64,000 nt of DNA, taken from NCBI GenBank assembly GCA_964017045.1, contig OZ024796.1, positions 1,203,637 to 1,267,636 on the forward strand, given 5' to 3'. Each line of letters begins with the position of its first letter. Positions within the stretch are counted from its first letter, which is position 1. Under the pieces are notes generated by a model. The model was not told the DNA's origin. It ran no database searches and saw only the letters and a list, made by a program, of their open reading frames with translations. Positions 26,701 to 36,317 of this stretch are shown here, one piece after another. The DNA comes from Omphiscola glabra. Its lineage: Eukaryota > Mollusca > Gastropoda > Lymnaeidae. The position numbers were made by a program, and so were the translations under genes.

Positions 26701-27068
26701 CCATCTCCTGCAGAGCCGATGTGTTGTAATCCTTCCATCTCCTGCAGAGCCGATGTGTTGTAATCCTTCCATCTCCTGCAGAGCCGATGTGTTGTAATCC
26801 TTCCATCTCCTGCAGAGCCGATGTGTTGTAATCCTTCCATCTCCTGCAGAGCCGATGTGTTGTAATCCTTCCATCTCCTGCAGAGCCGATGTGTTGTAAT
26901 CCTTCCATCTCCTGCAGAGCCGATGTGTTGTAATCCTTCCATCTCCTGCAGAGCCGATGTGTTGTAATCCTTCCATCTCCTGCAGAGCCGATGTGTTGTA
27001 ATCCTTCCATCTCCTGCAGAGCCGATGTGTTGTAATCCTTCCATCTCCTGCAGAGCTGTTGTGTTGTA
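11786..27068. repeat. 34-bp satellite array, about 450 units
   Basis: Head-to-tail 34-bp units share CCATCTCCTGCAGAGC and TTGTAATCCTT, with a variable site after GAGC: CGA, TGT or TGA. Each unit carries a PstI site (CTGCAG). The plus strand has TAA in every unit. The minus strand has no stop triplet in any register, and because 34 is 1 modulo 3, all three minus frames stay open as a 34-residue repeat (MEGLQH..., GDGRITT..., CRRWKDYNT...). Reading-frame changes come from rare unit-length errors, such as extra TGTTG repeats near 13556 and a short unit near 17549. I treat the array as non-coding satellite. It lies between the two copies of the segmental duplication. Confidence 0.95.
19208..21723. 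repeat. Higher-order repeat inside the satellite (1258 bp x 2)
   Basis: Three private mutations recur exactly 1258 bp (37 units) apart. They are GTGTTTTAAT at 19207 and 20465, CTCATGCAGAG at 19635 and 20893, and CTCCAACAGAG at 19803 and 21061 (approximate starts). The order of CGA/TGT units also matches between the blocks. A third related block starts near 24002 with the same GTGTTTTAAT marker and the same initial unit order. Confidence 0.8.
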
Positions 27069-28058
27069 TGAAAAAAAAACACAAAGAAGTAAAACAGTTC
27101 ATACAAATATATTTAATTCTTCTGATGCATATGTGTTATAATGCATAAGAAACCACAGAATACTCACAGCCTTTTAAAATATCACTTCTACTCCACAAAA
27201 CGAAAAAACCACACACTCTATCGCCTCCCCTCGTCACTGTCTCGCTCAACACTCAACTCTCCTCAATTTCACACCCTCCTCCTCACGTGGTTTTTACCCT
27301 GATGCACCAAGACGGTCATACACGACACACCAAGACGGTCATACACGAGACACCAAGACGGTCATACACGACACACCAAGACGGCCATACACAACACACC
27401 TAGACGTGGGTTATACAGGAAGATCCACGAGCGCTCCCTTTAAATCATCAAACATACGCAGAAAAATCTCACGCGATCTGACCGAGACAGTGAGCAAATT
27501 ACAACTTATGTAAGAGAACCTGTTCTGAATGGCCTTACTGATGTGGAAAATAGATCTCCAATAATTACAATATTTCTGTCCAGAGCTGATACCAACAATA
27601 ACTCATGTTTTGAAACAATGTTTGACTAAACTAAATACCCATCACAAGATGTGGTCCTCTTTACCATCATAAGATGTGGTCCTCTTTACCATCACAAGAT
27701 GTGGTCCTCTTTAAGGGCAGAACTCGTAATAATTCCGTGGTGCATAAAAGTTGTGAAAATGTTTTCAACAATGCGCATCTTATTTGCACTTTTCTTTTAA
27801 TTTATTAATACATTTAGAGCAAAACGGAAGTAGAACATAAAACAGGAAGAAAGGCGTGTCTCCAAATCTGTAAATTTTCTACCTATATTTTCTTTACCAC
27901 GATGCTGACTAAATCAGTTTCAGAAAAGGTAATAAGCATTAAATCAGCGTTCATCGTCAATTATTTTCGGTAAATGCGAAGAGATAGGCCCGCGTTTTTT
28001 ACCAACTCAGTCCTTACTGAAAATCCCCAGTGTGGATGAACACAAAAAAAAAAGTCTT
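27069..28058. other. Intergenic DNA with two short minisatellites
   Basis: About four 23-bp units (CACCAAGACGGTCATACACG...) lie at 27305-27400, and three 25-bp units (CATCACAAGATGTGGTCCTC...) at 27638-27712. Nothing else was recognised. Confidence 0.7.
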
Positions 28059-28183
28059 ACGGAGTGCGCTCTTTTGAAGCGGTAGCGCAAAAGTTATGGA
28101 ATATTTTACCTCCAACTTTGAGGCGTATTGAAAAGGACAGAAAATCATTTAAGAAACATTTAAAGACTTTTTTGTTTAAATAG
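28059..28183 (+). pseudogene. CR1-type reverse transcriptase, C-terminal fragment
   Basis: The plus strand reads YGVRSFEAVAQKLWNILPPT, then a KSFKKHLKTFLFK ending and a stop. This matches the C-terminal tail of CR1/L2-clade ORF2 proteins. Only about 40 codons remain. The following 3' sequence contains the 32-bp minisatellite. Confidence 0.7.
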
Positions 28184-28202
28184 ATTTAATGAAACCAGAG
28201 CG

Positions 28203-28333
28203 CAGTGGGCATGCTAAAGTAGCATGGATACCAGCAGTGAGCATGCTAAAGTAGCATGGATACCAGCAGTGGGCATGCTAAAGTAGCATGGATACCAGCA
28301 GTTGGCATGCTAAAGTAGCATGGATACCAGCGC
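28203..28333. repeat. 32-bp tandem repeat, about 4 copies
   Basis: Units contain CATGCTAAAGTAGCATG, a perfect 7-bp inverted repeat with a 3-nt loop, followed by GATACCAGCAGT. Each unit could extrude or fold as a small hairpin. Confidence 0.9.
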
Positions 28334-28510
28334 TATAGAAGTATCCAATCAATCGATCAACTTGATTGCCGTGACCAGTAAAATTAAGAATAAAACGTAA
28401 AAAAATAATGAAAAAATGTCCTAAATGTATCCCTAAATCTAACCTGAACCCTAAAGTCATCATCAACATAATAATAAAACAGCAACTGGCTAATGTTGAG
28501 AGATATCACC

Positions 28511-29329
28511 AAGATGTCATTTTCGTGTTTTGTTAAGGTGCTGTATTTGGATTCACTCCCCTTATTATTTTTTTAATAGAGTTACATTTTCATTAACATG
28601 ACGGTTGCAAATTTTTATTGGTAGATTAATTATAATTATTTTTAAAATTTCATTGGTTGGCTTACTATAATACTTTTATGTGTTCTGCCATTTAGGAACG
28701 ACTTGTTCATGGCAGACCCTGTACTTTATTCAATATTCTGGAAATTCTTTTCGATTGAACCTGAAATAAAGTGTGTAAAAGTGTATGCCATGAAACTGTA
28801 AGTTGGGTTTTTATTATTTCTTTATTTTATAATTAATTTTGACCATTTTTCTTTGTTTTTTTTTCATTTTCCTACTTTTCAGGGTCAAAACCCAGGTTAA
28901 GGAGAGGGTCAAAACACTGGTTAGGGATGAATTTAGGGTTCAGGTTAGGTTTAGCGAGAGATTTAGGGTTCAGGTTAGGTTTAGGGATAGATTTAGGGTT
29001 CAGGTTAGGTTTAGGGATATATTTAGTGTTCAGGTTAGGTTTAGGGATATATTTAGGGTTCAGGTTAGGTTTAGTGATAAATTCAGGGTTCGAGCTATGT
29101 TTAGGGATACATTTAGGTCTTTTTTTTCATTATTTTTTAACGTTTTATTCCTAATTTTAGCAAACTTGAGTTGTTTTATTTTTCCACGGTCGCCATCTTG
29201 GTAGCCCCGACCCGTGAACATGTTAAAGTTCGCGGTTCGGGGCAACCAAGATGACGGCCATTGAAAAAAACGCGGTGATATCTCTCAACTTTTACCCAGC
29301 AACTTAACAAAACACGCAAATGACGTCAT
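28511..29329 (+). mobile_element. TIR element with internal TTAGGG-like tandem repeats
   Basis: The ends share CGTGTTTTGTTAAG(G/T)TGCTG in inverted orientation (28523-28543 and 29298-29318). Inside are about six 30-bp units (28926-29118) built from TTTAGGGTTCAGGTTAGG. Near the right end is a strong hairpin (29187-29262; arms containing CCATCTTGGTAGCCCCGA and its near complement). A partial inverted copy lies at 54295-55035. No ORF of transposase type was seen, so it is non-autonomous. Confidence 0.55.
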
Positions 29330-29940
29330 GGGCCAATCTCTTAGCATTAGCCATATTTTCTTTTACGGAAAAAAGTTTAAAATTTTTATAGCATAGGATG
29401 TATAGACGATCATAGATCCATTTTTTTTTAACCATAACAACGCGAAATTCTCGACCACAGAATGATGTATATGTTTATCAACCTGTTTGTTTTTGCATCA
29501 TAACGCCACAAAATACATGACCAAAAGTAAATACGAAAGTCAAACGATTTCGGGTTGACTCTGATTTTTTTTAAAGTCATCCTATACATGACTGGGCGAC
29601 TTGTTGGTCCAAACCCTTCTCTTCCTCTTTTCACAACATTGCGTCATATTAGGTCGTGACAGCACGCTACAAGAGGTATAATCTTATGAGAACATACTTG
29701 AAATGACGTAACGTATTAGACTTATATGGGAACATTCTTGTAATGACGTTAATTATTGGCATGTCAGTCATCCCAAGATTTAATAAGTTATATAATAAAA
29801 TGAAAAGGAAGGGAAGCCATTAGCTTTCCTTGAGAGGGGAATCCTCAAAGAGGGGAATCAACAATGTGAGTATTTTGTTGGACTTGTGATGAGAGAAAAC
29901 ATGACTTGAATAAAAATGAAAATTAAGTTATCCCTTAGGT

Positions 29941-30578
29941 CAGTGGCGTAGCGAGGGGGTGTAGTGGGTTGCGGACCGTACCGGATGACACCATCCCAGG
30001 GGGTGACACCAAATTTTTAAAAAGGTATATTTAAAGAGCATACACTGTTCGGTCTAACCGAATTTTATAAAAGGATAACTCATCATACGTCAATTGTCCA
30101 CACATGTAACCAATCCAAATGCGTGATTTATTAAAAGGTCAATGTTGATGCGTCAGAAATGAGGTGTGCACGCCGATTGAAGTGTTTGTTAACTTACGTA
30201 CGTGACAGGAAGATATATATATATATATATTTACTATTTACGATTCACCATGGACAGTCAAGGCCTTCTGATCTGGCTCTATCAAATGAAAGTGATACGG
30301 AGAAGGATATTGGTTTTGATCAAGTGGTCGCTTTGAAGACCAGAAAAGGAAAATGTTAAATAAGGTAAATTTAATGTAAAAATAACTATAACTTAACGTT
30401 GTTATAGTTCTTAAATATATGTACCTCCTGATCTTTAATTAATTTGTTTTTGCTCTTTCCATTGTTATACTGTGGACTTATTTTAACAAGAAAAAATCCA
30501 CCTTGGAAGTCGGTCGGGGGGGAGGGTGCCTCAGTAAGTTTACCGCACCGGGTGACACCAACCCTAGCTACGTCACTG
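29941..30578. mobile_element. hAT-type MITE (638 bp)
   Basis: Terminal inverted repeats CAGTGGCGTAGCGAGGG and CAGTGACGTAGCTAGGG bound the element. The flanking 8-mers CCTTAGGT (29933-29940) and CCTTATGG (30579-30586) are a plausible degraded 8-bp target duplication, as for hAT elements. It has no coding capacity; a TA microsatellite lies at about 30211-30230. Confidence 0.7.
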
Positions 30579-30586
30579 CCTTATGG

Positions 30587-31204
30587 GAATCAGCAACCCC
30601 CAAAAAATGATGAAAATAACTTTTATCATCTCTCACTCGTGATATTAAATAAAAGTTTGTCTCGAACTCATAGCGATGGATATGGATGATTTAACGGGAT
30701 TGGGAGAGTGTGGCAGTGGCGTATCTTTATTAAATCCTGCATTGTCGGAACTCACAAAGTCAACCCCACAGCATACATATTGATTTATATCAATGTATGC
30801 TCATACAGTAAACCACAAAGACTCAAATCAATTCTTGTTATTCAATGAGTTGAGAAAAATAATGCTTTCATCTACTGTAACACTATGAGACGTTATGTCT
30901 GCATCGCTATTAACGTGCTGAGTTTAACAATAGAGGTCACTTCTGACATAAATGATGCTTAGGCAATACATTTAAAGGATAATAAATGGGGGACTTCGAT
31001 CAAGACGTGTGTGAAGGAAACACTTGATACAGATTTGTTGTGGCTTGAAACAAAATTAAATGTATTTTCCTGGGTTTTTTTTCCGAGCCATTACAAATCT
31101 TGTTCCAGTTTATCCATTTATTTTTAAGACAATCTTTCTGTCTCTAAATATATATCTTGTCTCACTATTTATATACATTTTAGAAATTTTTTATGTCACT
31201 GAAC
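30587..31204. other. Unassigned sequence
   Basis: AT-rich DNA after the MITE. No coding or repeat signal I can support. Confidence 0.5.
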
Positions 31205-31395
31205 AGTACTTGTTCCAATATTTCCATGAGTTAAAGGCATTCTTTCTGCTACTAAACCGATCTTGTTCCATTATTTCCATGAGTTTAAGGCATTCTTTCT
31301 TTTACTAAACAGATCTTGTTCCATTATTTCCATGAGTTTAAGGCATTCTTTCTTTTACTAAACAGATCTTGTTCCATTATTTCCAAAAATTAAGG
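31205..31395. repeat. 53-bp tandem repeat, about 3.5 copies
   Basis: Units contain GATCTTGTTCCATTATTTCC, ATGAGTTTAAGGCATTCTTT and CTTTTACTAAACA. The first and last copies are divergent. Confidence 0.85.
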
Positions 31396-31554
31396 AATAC
31401 TTTCTGTCACAAAAAAGCAAAGCCGTTAATATTAATGAAGGATCTTGTATCAACTGTTGGATAAAATTGTTTTAAAGATACAGATAATGTTCAACATAAA
31501 AAAGTAAATAGATGCACTACTTTAGATTTATGTTGTATATTTTCCAGCTTATTT

Positions 31555-31790
31555 GCGCTACCTTTTCCACATCATCCATCCATCTATGCCTAAATGTGCC
31601 TTTGGACAGTTTTCCTCTGGAGTTTTGGTGGTGCGCCCTCATCATAGAGTTTTTCAACGCATCGTAGCCTCACTGCCAACTTACATCAAAGACACCAACC
31701 ATGCTTTACACACATTCGAATCTATCATCATCCCTCCTGAAAAGAAACAGTATTTATTTTCTATTCCCCACACTGACACCTCTTAGCTCT
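31555..31790 (+). pseudogene. Penelope-like element, upstream RT fragment (copy B)
   Basis: YIKDTNHALHTFESIIIPPE and KKQYLFSIP resemble the region just before the first catalytic block of Penelope-like reverse transcriptases. The frame is lost soon after. It is separated from the downstream RT piece at 32745 by about 950 bp of unrelated sequence, part of which is a separate insertion (32109-32632). Confidence 0.55.
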
Positions 31791-32108
31791 CAAATTCTTG
31801 CTCGAGACTAAACCCCACCCATCTATACCGACCAACACCCTCCTCCAATTGGCTGAGCTAGTCCTGACCCTCTATTCGTTTGGTTTTTGTGGCGTATCCT
31901 TCGACTAAATCCGTGGTGTTGCTCTTCTCGGGGTTCCGGTTGACAAGTCTGTGGTGGCTTGCCGATTTGGAAGCGTTGGCCACCGACCCCCTTGACGTTA
32001 ACCCGGGAAACATAACCACCACTGCGTGTCCCGCGTGGCAGACAAGGGACATGCATGGTAACTGCTGGAATGAACGGCTCCTACAAGGCTGCCACCTGTG
32101 ATATTTCA

Positions 32109-32632
32109 CGAGTGGAAGAAAAGGCAAATACAGGGTAGGGATCATGATTACAAATTGCCGTTAAGGGATATGAGGCGAGAGACTGTGGTGGAAGCCTCTG
32201 GCCTATGATTCTAGATAAGCAGCCTTAGGAAAGCTGCTCCTAGACAACAGTTTCGTATCAGCTACTTCGCGAATTAGTTGCGATGTGGAAACCCACTGTT
32301 GAGTCCCTCTTAGAGGCCGTCCGATGCTTCCCCGGGACGGGTGGGGGGAGATATTAGGACGTCAATTTACCGTCCCGGCCCCTGGGAGAGTGGACTGCGG
32401 ACGCTTTAAACGCATCGTCTTCGGTCGACCAGACATCCCCGGGCGGGGAGGGTCTCCATCGGCAAACTCGATCGAGCGGTTGCTAGTGGGGACGGTCCAC
32501 GCCCGGGGAGGTCTCTGGCGCTCTCACGCACGGTCCGACGTCGGGGAAACCCGGCCCCTGACTTGTGTGGGTGAGCGCCAGGGAGGGCATAAAGAGCTTT
32601 AAGCTCTACGGCCCGCTGACGTCATTTCCTAA
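32109..32632. mobile_element. GC-rich insertion flanked by a 12-bp direct repeat
   Basis: TGTGATATTTCA occurs at 32097-32108 and again at 32633-32644, bracketing 524 bp that is much richer in G and C than its surroundings (runs such as CCCCGGGACGGGTGGGGGG). The arrangement looks like a target-site duplication around a retroposed or transposed segment. No terminal inverted repeat, poly(A) tail or known family was recognised. A 92-codon frame inside (32324-32602) looks like a by-product of the base composition. Confidence 0.5.
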
Positions 32633-32744
32633 TGTGATATTTCAGTGTTGCTGCTATGGGGACTAAAATGGGACCCAGATAAGCTTGCTTGTTCATGGGA
32701 CATTTTGAACACGTGGTCGAAAGCTATTACACTTGACGCCTCCC

Positions 32745-33745
32745 CGAATTCTATAAGAGGTATATTAATGACATTATTTGGGTCACCATTATGGAGAGGA
32801 GTAAACTTGACCTTTACATTAACTTTGTAGGTCATTTTCACCCCTCCATTAAATTCACATCTCTTGCCTCTGAGACCTCAGTCAACTTTTTGGACGTTAC
32901 AGTCATCCTTCACAAAGACAGCCTACTCACCTCCATCTACTTTAAACCTACTGACAGCCACAGCTATCTACTCTACTCTTCCTCCCACCCTAAATCCTGT
33001 AAAGACTATATTCCTTTTTCTCAATTGATTCTTCCTTGTCGACTTTGTCGGTCGGAGGATGTATTTTCGGAAAAAAACACTTGAGATGAGACCAATGTAG
33101 GTCCTAATCGGAGACAGTGCCTTCATCGGCCCTTCAAATGGTTAAGAATATTACCCGTGCTGATGTCTTCAGGTCACGTCCAAGCGGCGATTGTGTATTG
33201 ACCAAACTTATTCTTATCACACTCATAATCTAATAGCCAAACGTGTTTTCTTCAAAACCGAGCCATACTCCTTGCGGACACTGAAACAAATGACATTTTC
33301 TCTTCCCCGCCTCACATTGTTTTCAGACGTGATAAAAATCTAAGAGACCTCCACGCTGACCCCTCCCATTTTAGGACCAAAATGTGAACGAAGCCGTTGC
33401 AACACTTGCCCTTTTGTCGTCCAGACTCAAAACATACATTTCCCTAAGGGCAATTTTCAGATACGCGGCAGTTTCCGTTGCACAAGCCGCAATGTTATCT
33501 ACTCTATTGTTTGCACGCCGACTCTCTGAAAGGTGTACTGAACATCTCCGTAATATTACGCAGGTAACAGTGTCACGTCTCTAAACAGCTCAATAGAAGC
33601 GACTACAAAATCACGGCAGATTTTTACACCGATCGTGACCAGCACAAACACACTCAGCCGGGTGAATTTGAAAAGCAATCTTATCCAAACCTATGGAATC
33701 CTGACACCACATGACATTAATGACATGTTTTCATTCCCAGTTTGA
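32745..33745 (+). pseudogene. Penelope-like element, RT C-terminal part and GIY-YIG region (copy B)
   Basis: In order, the plus strand gives the RT catalytic-block context FYKRYINDIIWVT (altered from YIDDI), then SVNFLDVTVILHKDSLLTSI, then YFKPTDSHSYLLYSSSHPKS. After a frameshift come FRRDK-like and KNLRDL-type residues and the CNTCPF motif (near 33400), followed by NVIYSIVCT and the endonuclease remnant (LSERCTEHLRNI). The core aspartate pair is changed (INDI) and several frameshifts exist, so it is inactive. The 3' UTR continues to about 34050. Confidence 0.75.
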
Positions 33746-33938
33746 GCTTTTGCCGCAACCCTTTACTTTACAAGAAATTGCAGTGGACTGACTTCTCCTG
33801 TTTTCGTTCCATTTTTGTCTGTATATAATCTCTCACCTACTTATTATCTGTCACAATTTTTTTTCTGCCCTCTCGGATACTACTTCTCAGCTAAGTGCTA
33901 TTTTAAAAATTTAATTCTTTTTTTCTGTTGTTTGTTTT

Positions 33939-33963
33939 CTGACGTTGGCTTACTGCCGAAACG
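33939..33963 (+). ncRNA. Candidate hammerhead ribozyme remnant, copy B
   Basis: CTGACGTT, then GGC-TTACT-GCC, then GAAACG matches the hammerhead conserved core except at A9 (T here). Position 7 is naturally variable. It lies at the position equivalent to 8367-8390 in copy A, downstream of the Penelope-like endonuclease. Stems I and III were not verified. Confidence 0.35.
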
Positions 33964-34086
33964 CTTGTTGTTTTGTTGCGTTCCTTTTATCAGATTTACC
34001 CATAATTTGTTTTACTCATTTCCTTTTTTGCTAACCTGATTGCAGTCCACCCCCTTCAATCGTCTCTCATTTGGAAATGTTTCTAG

Positions 34087-34423
34087 GTGTCCCACCCACT
34101 ACAGTTGCCGTTTATTCTAAGTGTCCAGCCCACCACAGTTGCCCTTTATTCTAAGTGTCCCACCCACTACAGATGCCCTTTATTCTAAGTGTCCCGCCCA
34201 CCACAGATGCGCTTTATTCTAAGTGTCCCGCCCACCACTGATGCCCTTTATTCTAAGTGTCACGCCCACCACAGTTGCCCTTAATTCTAAGTGTCCCACC
34301 CACAACAGATGCCCTTTATTCTAGGTGTCCCGCCCACCACAGTTGCCCTTAATTCTAAGTGTCCCGCTCACCACAGTTGCCCTTAATTCTAAGTGTCCCG
34401 CCCACCACAGTTGCCCTTTATTA
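34087..34423. repeat. 34-bp tandem repeat, about 10 copies (copy B)
   Basis: Same unit as at 8527-8660 (GTGTCCCGCCCACCACAG...), here with more units and more substitutions (CCACCCACTAC, CAGATGCCC). Confidence 0.95.
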
Positions 34424-34735
34424 TTTCTGCTACCAGCGCGAGAGCGTGCTATAGACTACACAATTCCTAGTTGGTTCGTATTCACCATCTCTATTCATCC
34501 TCGTGTTTAATAGATTTGACACAACCCACAACTCCTGACAAATTTATCAATGATAACTGGTTTGAAATCAAATCCTCAAACAGATAACGCCGTACCCCAA
34601 CTCGTTTTTAGAAGATCCCCCCCCCCCCCCCCATATTCCTAATACATGCCGGATAATATTTTTTAAATAATAAATGAAAATAATTCAGTTTTGGAAGTTG
34701 TGTCTCTTTTAACTTGTACAAATTTGCCAGATGTC

Positions 34736-35065
34736 AATACCAGGTATGAAACGGCTAATTAGAACTCATGCAAAGACATGTCAATACCAGGTATGAAACG
34801 GCTAATTAGAACTCATGCAAAAACAATTCAATACCAGGTATGAAACGGCCAATTAGAACTCATGCAAAGACATGTCAATACCAGGTATGAAACGGCCAAT
34901 TAGAACTCATGCAAAGACATGTCAATACCAGGTATGAAACGGCCAATTAGAACTCATGCAAAGACATGTCAATACCAGGGATGAAACGGCCAATTAGAAC
35001 TCATGCAAAGACATGTCAATACCAGGTATGAAACGGCCAATTAGAACTCATGCAGAGACATATCA
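34736..35065. repeat. 47-bp tandem repeat, 7 copies
   Basis: Units contain ATGTCAATACCAGGTATGAA and ACGGCCAATTAGAACTCATG. Copy A has one divergent unit (near 8964-9010), so the array expanded after the duplication or collapsed in A. Confidence 0.95.
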
Positions 35066-35445
35066 TTATAATGCTGGTGTGTGGTACAATGGGAGGTGGG
35101 ACTGAAAATCTGACAAAACATGCATACAAGTAACGTACTTTATCAGAATCCCAATCAGTGCTTCCAACCCAAGGCTGACAACCACACATTTTTTTTAACG
35201 CCACTGAACTATGTTGATATTCTAATGACCCAGTCGCTTTTACACCGCAGATTTATTTCATCAACTGTTTCATAAAAACAAAACAAAATATTACGCACCA
35301 AACGTTCTTGTGAATTTTGTTTGAAGGATCTCTTTTATAGCAGTTAACGGGAATTTCATTCTGTAATAGTCACCTAGAAAAACAGGAAAAAGTATTTTTG
35401 GGTGTTGGGTGGAGCTGAAAATTTGACAGAAATATTTTGTTGTCA
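35066..35445. other. Non-coding block shared with copy A
   Basis: Colinear with about 9010-9392. No gene recognised. Confidence 0.55.
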
Positions 35446-35448
35446 TCG

Positions 35449-35634
35449 GCCTTAGGGTCGGTTCACACGATCAAATTTACCTTCAAGCATTTGATGCAAT
35501 TCGTGTATGAAGCCTTGTCACAACTTTTAAATTACTGTTTGATCAAATTCCCCAAAAACAGAAACCACGCACAAAATAGTGCGTTCATACAACAATTTGA
35601 CGCGAAATTTGACCGTGTGAACCGACCCTAAGGG
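35449..35634. mobile_element. Short MITE, followed by a partial copy
   Basis: Perfect outer inverted repeats (CCTTAGGGTCGGTTCACACG at the left and its complement at the right) enclose a 186-bp element with further internal complementarity (TCAAATTT/AAATTTGA). A second copy without the right terminus follows directly at 35635-35770. The superfamily is uncertain. Confidence 0.7.
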
Positions 35635-35837
35635 TCTGTTCACACGGTCAAATTTTCCTTCAAGCATTTGATGCAATTCGTGTATGAAGCTTTGTCACAA
35701 ATTTCAAATTACTATTTGATCAAATTCCCTCAAAAAGAAACAGCGCACAAAATGTATGAACGCACGAGTGACGATTCTTGACATGAGGCCATGGGCTCGG
35801 AGACTTACCTGGTCAAGATCATCTCCAACAGATCAGT

Positions 35838-36101
35838 TTACAATATTTTAAATTTTGACGTAACGGTGGACACGATCAGGAATCCCACCGTGCCTGGTGG
35901 ACAATTTATAATAAAATCTTTTGTTATTTGACCATAAATATTCTTGTTCTGCGGACCAGCATCGTAAAGCTTGCTGACCACTGCCATGCCGCGGACCACC
36001 ATTGTTGACGCTGCTGTAGAATATCCTTCACTGCTTTTTGTTTCAAAGCTATAGTTTTTATCAAAGCTAATCTGTTTCTTACTGAACCATTGTTTTGTCG
36101 T
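35838..36101 (-). pseudogene. Conserved cryptic ORF, copy B (unidentified)
   Basis: Same 87-codon stop-to-stop frame as 9868-10131, ending ...TVGFLIVSTVTSKFKIL. Relative to copy A it has seven residue changes (for example Y to F, P to T, I to F) and no stop or frameshift. No start codon or upstream exon was identified. It lies about 3 kb upstream of the intact protease exon, on the opposite strand. Confidence 0.35.
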
Positions 36102-36317
36102 TTACAGCTTCTACTCCAGTTGGTTTGTATAGTTTCAATATCAAATTATATACCATCACTAATTTTATTCGTTTTCTAATATTTTTAAATTCTACATACT
36201 TTAAAAAAACAGTTTGTTTTACTTAGTTGGTTTATTACATACAAGTTATGTTATGTTATGTTAGTTTAGTTCGTCCGTCAAAATAGATCAAAACGATTGG
36301 AATCATTGGGCTCGTGC

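Noticed and set aside
11550..27106. Giant minus-strand ORFs of 500-2576 codons encoding a 34-residue repeat
   Set aside because: They overlap in all three frames over the same 34-bp satellite, start and stop only at unit-length errors or array edges, and the common unit variants are all residue-changing. No protein function is supported.
32324..32602. 92-codon ORF in the GC-rich insertion
   Set aside because: Explained by high GC lowering stop frequency; no motif or repeat support.
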